A stretch of 64,000 nt of DNA. Source: Planctomicrobium sp051466335. GTDB taxonomy: Bacteria; Planctomycetota; Planctomycetia; Planctomycetales; Planctomycetaceae. Positions 17,994 through 27,360 of this stretch are shown here, in pieces (positions within the stretch are counted from its first letter, which is position 1; every line of letters starts with the position of its first letter). The position numbers were made by a program, and so were the translations under genes. The stretch lies in contig NZ_CP195793.1 of assembly GCF_051466335.1 (NCBI RefSeq), forward strand, positions 806,001 through 870,000, written 5' to 3'. Under the pieces are notes generated by a model that saw only the letters and a program-made list of their open reading frames with translations, was not told the origin of the DNA and made no database searches.

Positions 17994-19322
17994 ATGAACA
18001 TCCCCTCCCGCATCCTTCTATTCCTCTTATTAGCGCTCCTGTCGTTCTCAGGTTGCATTGCACAAGCGGAGTCTCACGAAGATCCTCGTTCTGTCGCCCA
18101 GAAACACGATGACGACGACGACGAGCAGGACGACGACGAGCAGGACGACGATGATGATGACGACGATGATGATGACGACGACCATGATGACGACGACCAT
18201 GATCGGGAAGTGCATCGTCAGCCGCACGGAGCAATGCATGCAGCCTCGCCACCGACTCCGGTAAGTAAGAACGATCCGCACGCAATGGCCGCGAAATTAG
18301 GGAAGAAGGGGCACCACCCCGAACACCCCGAACACAAGATCGTCGTGACGAGCGTTGTGAGACAGGATGCGGTCAACACTCGGGCTTACGTTTGCCAGAT
18401 TCGATCCTGCCAACACATTGAAGTCCGCGCACTTGAAGGGGGCTACTTAGAGAAAATCGGAGTAAATGAAGGGCAGGAAGTGAAGAAGGGAGAACTGATG
18501 TTCAAGATTCTCCCGACCCTCTATCAGGCTCGTTTGGACTCTGAAGTCGCTGAAGCGAACCGGATTCAAATTGAGTTCGATAACTCAACCAATCTGAATA
18601 AGAAGGGGATCGTGTCTCCTCAAGAGTTGGCAATCAAAAGTGCCGAACTCGCCAAGGCGAAAGCAAATGTTGCTCGCGCACAGGCTGAGCTGAACTTCTG
18701 TGAGATCAAAGCACCATTTGACGGCATCGTCGACCGTCAGCGCCAGCAGCTTGGAAGTCTCGTCGAAGAAAATGGAGTTCTGACAACACTTTCCGATAAC
18801 CATGTCATGTGGGTCTATTTCAACGTGCCCGAGGCTCGCTACTTCGAGTACCAGATGAAAAATGATCCAAACATGAAAATCGAATTGAAGCTCGCGAACG
18901 GAAGCATCTTTCCGGAGCCCGGAAAAATCGGTGCGATCGAGGCTGACTTTAACAACACCACGGGGAACATTGCCTTTCGTGCCGACTTTGAAAACCCACA
19001 ACGGCTTCTTCGCAACGGGCAGACTGGCACAATTCTGATTCATACAAAACTCAAAAATGCACTCATCATTCCTCAGCGAGCGACGTTTGAGATCCTCGCA
19101 CGGCGATATGCATATGTCGTCGATAAAGACAACGTCGTGCATCAGCGAGACATCTCGGTCCTCAGCGAGCAGGATGATGTCTTTGTGATCCAGGATGGTC
19201 TGGAAGAAGGTGAGAAAATTGTCTTTGAAGGGATTCGACAAGTTCGTGACGGTGAAAAAATTGAATTTGAGTTTCGTGATCCACAACGGGTTCTCGAAGA
19301 TTTGAAGAACCACGCAGAATAA
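17994..19322 (+). CDS. RND efflux periplasmic adaptor with Asp/His-rich N-terminal arm
   Basis: A 442-residue membrane-fusion protein (HlyD/AcrA family) that should bridge an RND pump and an outer-membrane channel. The N-terminal signal ends near SFSGC (C21), so it may be a lipoprotein; a type I cut after AQA is also possible. Residues 38-70 are almost only Asp with a few His, Glu and Gln, followed by another His-containing stretch to about 110. The canonical core follows: barrel-sandwich halves (HIEVRALEGGYLEKIGVNEGQ; EIKAPFDGIVDR), a short coiled-coil hairpin, the beta-barrel and membrane-proximal domain. The acidic arm is not a usual part of the family and could bind metal. ATG 17994 has AAAGG upstream. 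The pump gene follows after 13 bp. Confidence 0.93.
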   Translation: MNIPSRILLFLLLALLSFSGCIAQAESHEDPRSVAQKHDDDDDEQDDDEQDDDDDDDDDDDDDHDDDDHDREVHRQPHGAMHAASPPTPVSKNDPHAMAAKLGKKGHHPEHPEHKIVVTSVVRQDAVNTRAYVCQIRSCQHIEVRALEGGYLEKIGVNEGQEVKKGELMFKILPTLYQARLDSEVAEANRIQIEFDNSTNLNKKGIVSPQELAIKSAELAKAKANVARAQAELNFCEIKAPFDGIVDRQRQQLGSLVEENGVLTTLSDNHVMWVYFNVPEARYFEYQMKNDPNMKIELKLANGSIFPEPGKIGAIEADFNNTTGNIAFRADFENPQRLLRNGQTGTILIHTKLKNALIIPQRATFEILARRYAYVVDKDNVVHQRDISVLSEQDDVFVIQDGLEEGEKIVFEGIRQVRDGEKIEFEFRDPQRVLEDLKNHAE

Positions 19323-19335
19323 GCAGGCCTTGTCG

Positions 19336-22300
19336 ATGTTCACGAAATTCCTTCATCGCCCAGCGTTGGCGATCGTTATCTCCCTGTTGATTCTGTTCAT
19401 GGGCGGCCTGTCGATTCTCGGCCTCCCCATCTCGCAGTTTCCAGATGTCGCCCCCCCCAGCGTGATTGTTTCTCTCTCCTTTCCGGGAGCGAGCGCAAAG
19501 ATTCTCGTTGAATCGACACTGGTGATTCTTGAACGCGCCATCAACGGTGTCGCGGACATGCGGTATATGACTTCAGCTGCCACGAGTGCAGGCGAAGCAT
19601 CGATCATGATCACCTTCGAGCCGGGAACCGATCCCAACGTCGCGGTCTTGAATGTGAATAACCGCATTCAGATGGTTAGAAACCAGCTTCCACCGATTGT
19701 GGAACGGGAAGGGATTATTGTTCTGCAGAACATGACCAGCATGCTGATGTATGTGAACGTGTTCAGCAAAGACCCGAAGATCGACCAGAATTTTCTCTAC
19801 AACTACGTCTCGTCTGACCTGCTGCCGGAAATTCAACGTGTTCGCGGGGTCGGTCAGGCGAAGATTCTGGGGAACCGTGCTTACGCCATGCGTGTCGAGT
19901 TGGATCTCGATCGAATGCGGGCATACAACGTCTCTGCCGAAGACATCATGAAGGCCATCGAGAAGCAGAGCACCATCGGATCGCCTGGACGATTAGGGCA
20001 GGCGACCGGAAAGACTTCGCAGACAATCGAATACGTTCTGACATGGATCGGGCGTTACAACAAGCCGGAGCAATACGAACAAATCATCCTTCGAGCCAGC
20101 GAAGAAGGCGAAATTCTTCGCCTGAAAGATGTCGCGGAAGTCTCCTTGGGATCTTCTTTCTATGACCTGTATTCAGATATTGATGGATTTCCCTCAGCCT
20201 CCATCGTGTTGAAGCAGATCCCGGGTTCCAATGCCGCGGAGGTCATCAAAGAAGTGAAGGCCATGTTGAAGGAAATGAAGACAGACATGTTTCCTCCAAA
20301 GATGGACTACGCGATCAGCTACGACGTCTCGAACTTCTTGGATGCCTCGATCGAGAAAGTTCTACATACGCTCTTTGAAGCGTTCATCCTGGTGTCAGTG
20401 GTGGTGTTTCTGTTTCTGGGGGATTTCCGCAGTACGCTCATTCCAACGCTGGCAGTGCCGGTTTCGTTGATCGGAACGTTCTTCTTTATGAGCGTGTTCG
20501 GGATGTCTATTAACCTGATCACACTTTTCGCGCTGGTGCTGGCAATCGGGGTCGTTGTCGACGACGCAATCGTCGTTGTCGAAGCTGTCCACGAAAAAAT
20601 GCATATGAAACATCTCTCTCCGTACGCTGCCACGAAGGAAGTGGTCGGAGAAATTAGCGGCGCCATCATCGCGATCACTCTCGTGATGACCGCGGTCTTC
20701 ATTCCGGTAACGTTCGTTCCTGGGGCAGTGGGGGTCTTCTATCGCCAGTTCGCGCTCACGATGGCGATGTCCATTGTCCTGTCCGGCGTGGTCGCTCTGA
20801 CGCTGACTCCGGTGCTGTGCGCAATGATTCTGAAGCCGCATGGCGATGAGCAGCAACATGGAATCGTGGGGTTTATCAACAATGTACTCAATCGTTCGCT
20901 CGGGCGTTTCTCGTTCATTCCTCGGACGCTGCTGGTTCTGATTCTCGGTGCCGCACTCGGAGTCGCTGCTTATGCTTCCTTGCATGTTCATTTGATTCAT
21001 GAGGTCTTGAACGAGCAGCTTGAGCTGACTCCTGAGCGAATGATGATCATCGGGAGTGTCGTGGGTGTCTTGATGACCTTGTCATTCCGCGCCACATTTT
21101 CTGGCAGTGAGCCCGGCCGGAAGAAGGTGCGTGGTCCGATTGGTGTTTTTCTGCGTGGATTCAATTGGTGCGTCGACAAGGTGACAGCAATCTTCGTGGC
21201 CATCGTGCGTCGCATTATTTCCTGGAGAATCGTGACGCTAGGTGTGATTGCAGCCTTCGGCTATGCAATTTTCATGATCAACCAGTATCTCCCCTCTGGT
21301 TTCATTCCTCTGGAAGATCAGGGAGTCATCTATGGAATTATTCAGACGCCTCCCGGATCGACCCTCGAATACACCAATGCCAAAGCACACGAACTGCAGA
21401 AGATCTGCGAAGAGATGGAGGACGTCACCTCGGTAACCTCTCTGGCGGGGTATGAAATTCTGACGGAAGGACGCGGTTCCAACGCAGGGACCTGTTTGAT
21501 CAATCTGAAGCCGTGGGCGGATCGAGAGAAAACCTCAAAGGAGATCATTGAAGAACTGGAGGCGGAAGGAAAGAACATTTCCAACGTGAAGCTGGAATTC
21601 TTCGAGCCACCAGCAGTTCCTGGATTCGGAGCAGCGGGGGGATTCTCGCTGTGTCTGCTCGATAAGACCAACAGCGGTGACTACGACAATTTTGGCAAGG
21701 TCACAGAGGCCTTTTTGGCGGACCTCAACAAGCGAAAGGAATTGAAAGGGATCTTTACGTTCTTTGCCAATAACTACCCTCAGTACGAAATCCTCATCGA
21801 CAACGATGTCGCGATGCAAAAAGGAGTGTCCATTGCAGACGCTCTTGAAAACCTCTCTATCGTGGTCGGAAGCACATGGGAACAGGGATTCATCCGCTTC
21901 GGGCAGTTCTACAAAGTCTACGTCCAGGCGCAGCCTCAGTTCCGCAGATATCCTGAAGACCTCACGAGTATGTTCGTCAAGAACGAAAGTGGCGAAATGG
22001 TCCCATACTCATCGTTCATGCAGATCGTCAAAAGCCAGGGGATGAACGAAATCAACCGCTACAACTTGTATACGACCGCCATCATTCAGGGAGCCCCTGC
22101 AAGTGGCTACAGTAGCGGACAGGCAATGGCAGCGATCGAAGAAGTCGCTCGTGACACTCTTCCAAAGGGCTATGGAATCGGCTGGCAGGGTCTGTCGTAC
22201 GATGAAGCGAATAAGGGAAACACAGCTGTTTACATCTTCCTGGTCGTGGTGCTGTTCGTTTATCTGGTATTGGTTGGCCAGTACGAGAGCTTCCTGCTTC

Positions 22301-22803
22301 CGCTGGGAGTCTTGATTTCGCTCCCAATCGGTTTGTTTGGCTCGTTCCTGATGCTGAAAGCAATGGGGCTGGCGAATGACGTCTACTGCCAGATTGGACT
22401 TGTGATGCTGGTGGGGCTTTTAGGAAAGAACGCGATTCTGATTTTCGAATTCGCGATTCAGCGTCGCCATGAAGGACTGTCGATCAAGGATGCTGGCATC
22501 GAAGGGGCTAAACTTCGGTTCCGCCCAATTGTGATGACTTCTTTTGCGTTTATCGTCGGTTTGATCCCGCTGGTGAAGGCGACCGGACCCGGTGCCATCG
22601 GAAATCGTACGATCGGAACGACCGCTGTCGGGGGAATGTTGATGGGAACGCTCGTGGGCGTGTTCGTGATTCCGGGGCTTTACTACCTATTCGCGAAACT
22701 CTCGGATGGGCGAAAGTTAATCAACGATGAACATGATTTACCTCTCGCTGAAATCTTCGAGCGGGATAGCTCAGTGGCTGGTCATGCTCCCACAGACCAC
22801 TAA
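19336..22803 (+). CDS. RND efflux pump, inner-membrane permease (AcrB/HAE1 type)
   Basis: About 1155 residues, slightly longer than AcrB (about 1050). It starts in the usual way with FTKFLHRPALAIVISLLILF (TM1). TM4 contains the proton-relay pair in GVVVDDAIVVVEAVHE, and the second half repeats the fold with LVGLLGKNAILIFEFA and KLRFRPIVMTS. A roughly 100-residue insertion in the middle (about residues 505-640) has extra hydrophobic segments between the TM6 region and the second repeat. The DD in TM4 marks a proton-driven hydrophobe/drug (HAE1-like) pump rather than a heavy-metal CzcA type. An in-frame TTG at 19330 is an alternative start. It is directly downstream of the adaptor gene. Confidence 0.95.
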   Translation: MFTKFLHRPALAIVISLLILFMGGLSILGLPISQFPDVAPPSVIVSLSFPGASAKILVESTLVILERAINGVADMRYMTSAATSAGEASIMITFEPGTDPNVAVLNVNNRIQMVRNQLPPIVEREGIIVLQNMTSMLMYVNVFSKDPKIDQNFLYNYVSSDLLPEIQRVRGVGQAKILGNRAYAMRVELDLDRMRAYNVSAEDIMKAIEKQSTIGSPGRLGQATGKTSQTIEYVLTWIGRYNKPEQYEQIILRASEEGEILRLKDVAEVSLGSSFYDLYSDIDGFPSASIVLKQIPGSNAAEVIKEVKAMLKEMKTDMFPPKMDYAISYDVSNFLDASIEKVLHTLFEAFILVSVVVFLFLGDFRSTLIPTLAVPVSLIGTFFFMSVFGMSINLITLFALVLAIGVVVDDAIVVVEAVHEKMHMKHLSPYAATKEVVGEISGAIIAITLVMTAVFIPVTFVPGAVGVFYRQFALTMAMSIVLSGVVALTLTPVLCAMILKPHGDEQQHGIVGFINNVLNRSLGRFSFIPRTLLVLILGAALGVAAYASLHVHLIHEVLNEQLELTPERMMIIGSVVGVLMTLSFRATFSGSEPGRKKVRGPIGVFLRGFNWCVDKVTAIFVAIVRRIISWRIVTLGVIAAFGYAIFMINQYLPSGFIPLEDQGVIYGIIQTPPGSTLEYTNAKAHELQKICEEMEDVTSVTSLAGYEILTEGRGSNAGTCLINLKPWADREKTSKEIIEELEAEGKNISNVKLEFFEPPAVPGFGAAGGFSLCLLDKTNSGDYDNFGKVTEAFLADLNKRKELKGIFTFFANNYPQYEILIDNDVAMQKGVSIADALENLSIVVGSTWEQGFIRFGQFYKVYVQAQPQFRRYPEDLTSMFVKNESGEMVPYSSFMQIVKSQGMNEINRYNLYTTAIIQGAPASGYSSGQAMAAIEEVARDTLPKGYGIGWQGLSYDEANKGNTAVYIFLVVVLFVYLVLVGQYESFLLPLGVLISLPIGLFGSFLMLKAMGLANDVYCQIGLVMLVGLLGKNAILIFEFAIQRRHEGLSIKDAGIEGAKLRFRPIVMTSFAFIVGLIPLVKATGPGAIGNRTIGTTAVGGMLMGTLVGVFVIPGLYYLFAKLSDGRKLINDEHDLPLAEIFERDSSVAGHAPTDH

Positions 22804-22861
22804 TTGACTCAACGATTCGTCTACAAAGGCGATCGTCTCGCTGCAGTTGTCGGACCCGTTT

Positions 22862-22906
22862 AAAAAACTAGAACGGAGGAGACTGTCTCCTCCGTTCTAG
22901 TTTTTT
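22862..22906. terminator. Strong bidirectional intrinsic terminator
   Basis: A perfect 21-bp inverted repeat with a 3-nt loop (CTG at 22883-22885): left arm begins with six A and contains CTAGAACGGAGGAGA, right arm ends with six T. It lies 59 bp after the RND pump stop. The A/T-flanked, GC-rich core is an ideal rho-independent terminator on either strand and separates the pump from the outer-membrane factor gene. Confidence 0.9.
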
Positions 22907-23253
22907 CAGATCCGGAATTTCCCGTCACCGATGCCCCGGGAATCTGAAGAGTTTGTAATCTCCCTCCCGGAACCGACTACTAGGTCGCCCTGCTTAACCC
23001 GGTGATCTAGTGGGGTCGCTACAATCGTTAAACTTCTTGGCTGCTGATTCGCTGGGAATTCATTACATCCGGTGTAATAGCAATTTTCGTTGCCGATAGA
23101 GATCTCGACATGGGACACCGGCGAGCGCGGATTGCAGATCTGTCAGCGGATCTGAATCGGCACGCGTTGGGTTCGACTCGATTGGGAAGACTTCATCAGG
23201 AGGATGAGGAATTCGCCAGCGATTAGGTTCTCTAGGTAATTGGGTGGTCAAGG
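22907..23253. other. 347-bp intergenic region before the outer-membrane factor gene
   Basis: It follows the terminator and should contain an independent promoter for the outer-membrane factor. An inverted repeat at 23062-23078 is listed separately. I see no gene or tRNA here. Confidence 0.5.
23062..23078. promoter_or_regulatory. Candidate operator, ATTACA-N5-TGTAAT
   Basis: A 6-5-6 inverted repeat (ATTACA TCCGG TGTAAT) about 176 bp upstream of the outer-membrane factor gene. Its size and symmetry fit a dimeric repressor site, but no regulator gene is adjacent and the distance to the start is long. A chance occurrence cannot be excluded. Confidence 0.25.
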
Positions 23254-25014
23254 ATGACACACAACTCCCAAGTTCGGCAGAGATTACGACGCCTCATTTC
23301 ATGTGGGAGCATCGCTCGGATCTCGTTGAGCGGATTGGTATTGAGTCTGACCGGATGCAACATTCCAAATTTGCGTTGCCCCGACCGTACAGCGCCAATC
23401 GACAGCACCTATCAAGGGCAGACCAGTGCCGAGAATTCGGGTTACTTGGGGATTCAGGAATTCTTCAACGATCCGGTGCTCGTGTCGCTGATTACCGAAG
23501 GACTTTCCAACAATCTCGAACTGAAAATCCGGAATGAAGAAGTTCAGATTGCCAGCAACGAGATTCTCGCCCGCCGTGGTGCGTATCTTCCGTTCCTGAC
23601 AGGAGGATTCGGTGGTGGTGTCAATCGAACCAGCCGCTACACCCCTATTGGCGCGGCGGAAGATCAACTGACATATCCCGGGTCTGGAGGAAGGAATTTT
23701 CCAAGCCCCATCCCGAGCACAGCCCTGACCGCGAATCTGAACTGGCAGATTGATATCTGGCGCGAACTCCGTAACGCCCGCGATGCCGCCATTCAGCGTT
23801 ATTGCGAAGCAGTCGAAGCTCGGAATTACTTCGTCACCAAACTCGTTGCTGAGATCGCAGACAGTTATTACGAACTGTCATCTCTGGATAAGGAACTCGT
23901 CTTCCTGCAACAGACAATTGAACTACAGAAACAAAGCCTTGAAGTGGCTCAGGCTCAGAAGGACGCTGCTCGCGGAACTGAACTCGCTGTCCAGCGATTT
24001 CTGGCAGAAGTCCGCAAAAACGAGAGTCAACAGCTGATTATCACCCAGCAGATCATCGAGGTTCAGAATAAGATCAACTTCCTGGCAGGTCGCTTCCCTC
24101 AACCGGTCGACCGTCAGTCATGGGACTTCATTCAGCTTGACTCGCAACTTCTCAGTGTCGGTGTTCCTGCTCAGTTGTTGCAGAATCGCCGCGATATTCG
24201 CGCAGCAGAAAGAGAAGTCGCCGCATCAGGTCTCGATGTTCTCGTCGCCAAAGCGAGATTTTATCCACGGCTCGATCTGACTGCGACAATTGGGTTCGAA
24301 GCATTCAACCCGCGTTATCTCTTTGATCCGGGAGCGTTTATCGCTGGAGCAGCAGGGAATCTGGTTGCACCGTTGATCAACAAGAAGGCGATTCAGGCGG
24401 ACTACAAGAATGCGAATGCTCGCCAGCTTCAGGCCATCTACAACTATCAAATGACGGTTCTGAACGCCTTTACCGAAGTCGTGAACCGGATTTCCAAAGT
24501 GGAAAATTATCGTCAAAGCGTCGAGATCAAGCTCACACAGGTGCGTGCTCTCGAGGAGTCCGTCAGTGTGGCGAGCAATCTCTTTCAGAATGCCCGTGCA
24601 GAGTACATGGATGTTCTCTTCGCTCAACGTGATTTACTCGATGCACGAACGGATCTCATCGAGACCAAACAGCAACAGCTTTCCGCGATTGTCAATGCTT
24701 ACCAGGCATTAGGGGGCGGATACCTGATGACGAATGGTGGGATTGGCTTCGCAGACATCTACGGTCCACCAATCGAACTGAAACCGGAAGACGTCAAACT
24801 CCCCGGTGAAGAAGAAGGGAAGTTGGCGCCGCCGATTCCAGCAGAGCCAACTCCAGCTACTGAACCTGCTGGAAACCCAATTCCGGATGAGCCGACAAAC
24901 GTCACACCGCTGCTCCCCCCATCACCGCAAGCGAAGAGCAGTCCCGGTTCGAAATCTCCCAGTAAAGTCACAGCGGAGATCTATACGGTTGACCGGGTGT
25001 TCAAAGATGAATGA
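23254..25014 (+). CDS. Outer-membrane efflux factor (TolC/NodT family lipoprotein)
   Basis: A 586-residue OEP-family protein that would form the outer-membrane channel for the RND pump upstream. The signal peptide ends with a lipobox LSLTGC (C35). Two OEP repeats follow: ITEGLSNNLELKIRNEEVQIAS (first helix pair) and a second repeat starting VPAQLLQNRRDIRAAEREV, which is the NodT signature. The C-terminus carries an extra proline/glutamate-rich tail of about 60 residues (around 515-575), not usual in the family and possibly a flexible spacer. The gene is read from its own promoter region since a strong terminator intervenes. It ends 5 bp before a convergent hydrolase gene. Confidence 0.94.
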   Translation: MTHNSQVRQRLRRLISCGSIARISLSGLVLSLTGCNIPNLRCPDRTAPIDSTYQGQTSAENSGYLGIQEFFNDPVLVSLITEGLSNNLELKIRNEEVQIASNEILARRGAYLPFLTGGFGGGVNRTSRYTPIGAAEDQLTYPGSGGRNFPSPIPSTALTANLNWQIDIWRELRNARDAAIQRYCEAVEARNYFVTKLVAEIADSYYELSSLDKELVFLQQTIELQKQSLEVAQAQKDAARGTELAVQRFLAEVRKNESQQLIITQQIIEVQNKINFLAGRFPQPVDRQSWDFIQLDSQLLSVGVPAQLLQNRRDIRAAEREVAASGLDVLVAKARFYPRLDLTATIGFEAFNPRYLFDPGAFIAGAAGNLVAPLINKKAIQADYKNANARQLQAIYNYQMTVLNAFTEVVNRISKVENYRQSVEIKLTQVRALEESVSVASNLFQNARAEYMDVLFAQRDLLDARTDLIETKQQQLSAIVNAYQALGGGYLMTNGGIGFADIYGPPIELKPEDVKLPGEEEGKLAPPIPAEPTPATEPAGNPIPDEPTNVTPLLPPSPQAKSSPGSKSPSKVTAEIYTVDRVFKDE

Positions 25015-25019
25015 AGGCA

Positions 25020-25952
25020 CTACTGAACGTTGAATTTGGCTCGATACTCGTTGATTCGGGCAACCATCCACGAGCCGATCTGCTCAACTACGGAACGCCA
25101 TTCCGGTTCGTTGTGCGGCTCGTGAACCAACCCTTCGAAAATGAGAAGATCCCCGTGCGGGACTTTCATCGTGAACTGACGAGTCCCTTCTGGATTCGTC
25201 ACACTGTCATCGGTTCCATGCAAAGCGAGCAGGGGGACAGGGAACTCCCGAGCATGATCCAGTGCCCAGAGTCCTGCGTAGTATGAATCACTGATCAACC
25301 TCACCGAGGCGAGTCTGTGAATCAATGGGTCAGCATTGTAGGCGTCGATCTGCTCCTGATTGCGAGTGAGTTTTTTCGGGCGGAAACTCGCTGGGACCAG
25401 TAAATTAGGCCAATATTTGGACAGCGTGCGAATCGCCCAGACCTTGAAATCAGACTGCTTTTGAGTCAGCGTAAACCACGGGGATGACAGCACAACTCCT
25501 GCGACGCGGTCGAGTTCACCAGACCGACGGAGTACCCAGTTCGCGGCGATATTCCCTCCCAGGCTGTGACCATAAATGATGAGAGGAGCTTTCTCATCCA
25601 GTCCTTTGGCGAACTGAACAATCGCTGAAAGGTCATCCAGAAAGGCGTCGTATCTGGGAACGCATCCTCTACGCCCTTCGGATCGGCCATGCCCACGCAG
25701 GTCGTACCGGACGACAGCGATTCCTCGATTCAGAAAGCTTTCAGCGACATGGTGATATCGCCCGCTGTGCTCCCCCAATCCGTGGGTCATTACAACGATT
25801 CCCAATGGGGAATCAACGCGTTGAACTCGCGTCAACAGATTGATTGAATCCGGAGTATTGACGAAAAGTTCTTCCACTGCGTGCTGTTGCCCGCTCAACG
25901 AAGGACTGGTGTCCGGACTTGTGGTCTCAGGAATGAGTTCTTCCCTGTGCAT
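25020..25952 (-). CDS. Alpha/beta hydrolase, monoacylglycerol-lipase-like
   Basis: About 310 residues of the serine aminopeptidase S33/monoacylglycerol lipase (Hydrolase_4) family. The core shows VVMTHGLGEHSGRYHHVAE (oxyanion region), RYDLRGHGRSEGRRG, the nucleophile elbow YGHSLGGN, an acid in LHGTDDSVTNP and the histidine in GLVHEPHNEP, where the final H-E-P order matches the family. Expected role is hydrolysis of monoacylglycerol or lysophospholipid esters. The frame stays open to 26147, but that extension looks non-coding (Cys- and Ser-rich without family similarity), so ATG 25952 is chosen. It follows cdsA by 209 bp on the same strand, a lipid-related context. Confidence 0.9.
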   Translation of the reverse strand: MHREELIPETTSPDTSPSLSGQQHAVEELFVNTPDSINLLTRVQRVDSPLGIVVMTHGLGEHSGRYHHVAESFLNRGIAVVRYDLRGHGRSEGRRGCVPRYDAFLDDLSAIVQFAKGLDEKAPLIIYGHSLGGNIAANWVLRRSGELDRVAGVVLSSPWFTLTQKQSDFKVWAIRTLSKYWPNLLVPASFRPKKLTRNQEQIDAYNADPLIHRLASVRLISDSYYAGLWALDHAREFPVPLLALHGTDDSVTNPEGTRQFTMKVPHGDLLIFEGLVHEPHNEPEWRSVVEQIGSWMVARINEYRAKFNVQ

Positions 25953-26161
25953 GGTATGAGTTCCGACGCGGGGCTCTGAGTGACCTTTGACCTGAACGTC
26001 AGGATGGAGTCCACATTCTGAAACGTACGTCAACTGAGTACGACATGGAAGTGCAAACGAGCAACTGCCTGGAACGAAGCGACACTTCACGGAGTGGAAT
26101 TCCGGTTGAACCAGAGAACTCCACGAACCCGAAAGCCTTACCGGCACGACATTTCAACGGG

Positions 26162-27070
26162 CTAATTTGAGACGGCGTTGTGTTGCAGCCAAGTCGCCAG
26201 CGGAAGCACTTTCCAAAGAAGGAGTGCAACAGGACCCGCGTAAAGCACACTGTCTAAAATGTCCAGCAATCCGCCGAATCCCGGAAAAAGAGCAGCGGAA
26301 TCTTTGCGGTCCATGTCACGCTTCAAGAGCGATTCACAAACATCACCGACCATCCCGGCGATTCCGATGACCGCCCCATAAAGCAGACTGAAATACCACG
26401 CGGGAGCAGGCGCATCTGGAAAGAAAAACGGAGGGACAAAGTAAAACCAGAGCCATCCACACAGCGATGCTCCGAGAAGAGACCCGACAGCCCCCTCCCA
26501 TGTCTTTTTCGGACTCAGGATCGGAGCCATCTTCGTGCGTCCGAATCGCTTGCCAACAAAGTACGCACCGATGTCGCCACCTTTCGCGCAGATGATGAGT
26601 GAGCCAATGGCGAGATATCCTGCCGCCGACCCAGCGACCCAGCGTAGCTGTGCGGTCATCGCGAGCAATAATCCCACATAGCTGACGATCAGCATTTCAG
26701 TCGCAAGCGTTTCCGTGGTCTTGCCGGACTTCTTAAATCTCCATGATTCGACAGCAAGCAGGAACATCAGCGAGAAGCAGCAGGCGAGCGCCAACGGCGT
26801 GAGTTCGAGATGATTCAGCGGAGGTGGCTGCAAATGCGGAAACCATCCGCCCAGAATAATCATGAGGACGCACACGGAAACCGCGGGGACACTGATGTCT
26901 GGAACTCGCGCGCGAAACAGTTCAGCGAGTTCCCAGACTCCGCGAAGTGCAAGCAGTCCTACAAACCCCAACAAGAGCAATGCGGACTCTCCTCCCTTTG
27001 CATCGAAGTAAAATACAGCGACGAGCAAAGGAATCAGGATTGCCGAAATGAGAACTCGCCATGCGAGCAT
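26162..27070 (-). CDS. cdsA: Phosphatidate cytidylyltransferase
   Basis: A roughly 302-residue polytopic membrane protein that would convert phosphatidic acid and CTP to CDP-diacylglycerol in the inner membrane, the first committed phospholipid head-group step. Many hydrophobic segments are seen, and the C-terminal signature region is present: SPKKTWEGAVGSLLG, then CESLLKRDMDRKDSAALFPG and FGGLLDILDSVLYAGP. The classical PGHGGxxDRxDS reads PGFGGLLDILDS here, a variant I recall from other planctomycete and chlamydial homologues, with the catalytic aspartates and KR/KD retained. ATG 27070 is preferred over a TTG at 27082. The lipase-like gene follows downstream. Confidence 0.92.
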   Translation of the reverse strand: MLAWRVLISAILIPLLVAVFYFDAKGGESALLLLGFVGLLALRGVWELAELFRARVPDISVPAVSVCVLMIILGGWFPHLQPPPLNHLELTPLALACCFSLMFLLAVESWRFKKSGKTTETLATEMLIVSYVGLLLAMTAQLRWVAGSAAGYLAIGSLIICAKGGDIGAYFVGKRFGRTKMAPILSPKKTWEGAVGSLLGASLCGWLWFYFVPPFFFPDAPAPAWYFSLLYGAVIGIAGMVGDVCESLLKRDMDRKDSAALFPGFGGLLDILDSVLYAGPVALLLWKVLPLATWLQHNAVSN

Positions 27071-27360
27071 GCAAAGACTCAATTAATTGAAAGGAGTAAC
27101 GAAAAGCGATCAAAAATCGAATCGAGCATGAACATTCCCATTCGATCTCAAGCAGTATGCTGAGTTTCGGAAGTCAACTGAAGAGACCGGGGGAAATTTT
27201 CATCAGTTTTGATGGCGATCTGACTCAGAATGGAGGATAAAGTCCAACAAAAATCGATCTACTCGGGCTCTGGTACTGAGTTAGGACCAATGACTTCCTT
27301 GTCGAGGCGAATTCTCTGCCGCTATGAAAGCGGAAACACGAATATCTCAAAGGCTCGTCC

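Noticed and set aside
18105..18203. GAC/GAT-rich run considered as a non-coding microsatellite
   Set aside because: It lies inside the adaptor frame after a good signal peptide and start, so it is coding.
17836..18285. His/Arg-rich minus-strand frame with apparent HH repeats
   Set aside because: It is the antisense shadow of the Asp-rich arm of the RND adaptor, whose frame is clearly coding.
20395..21000. 201-codon minus-strand frame inside the RND pump gene
   Set aside because: Antisense of a well-supported pump gene; no family similarity.
25953..26147. N-terminal extension of the lipase-like hydrolase
   Set aside because: Extra 65 residues lack family similarity and a ribosome binding site; ATG 25952 fits the family better.
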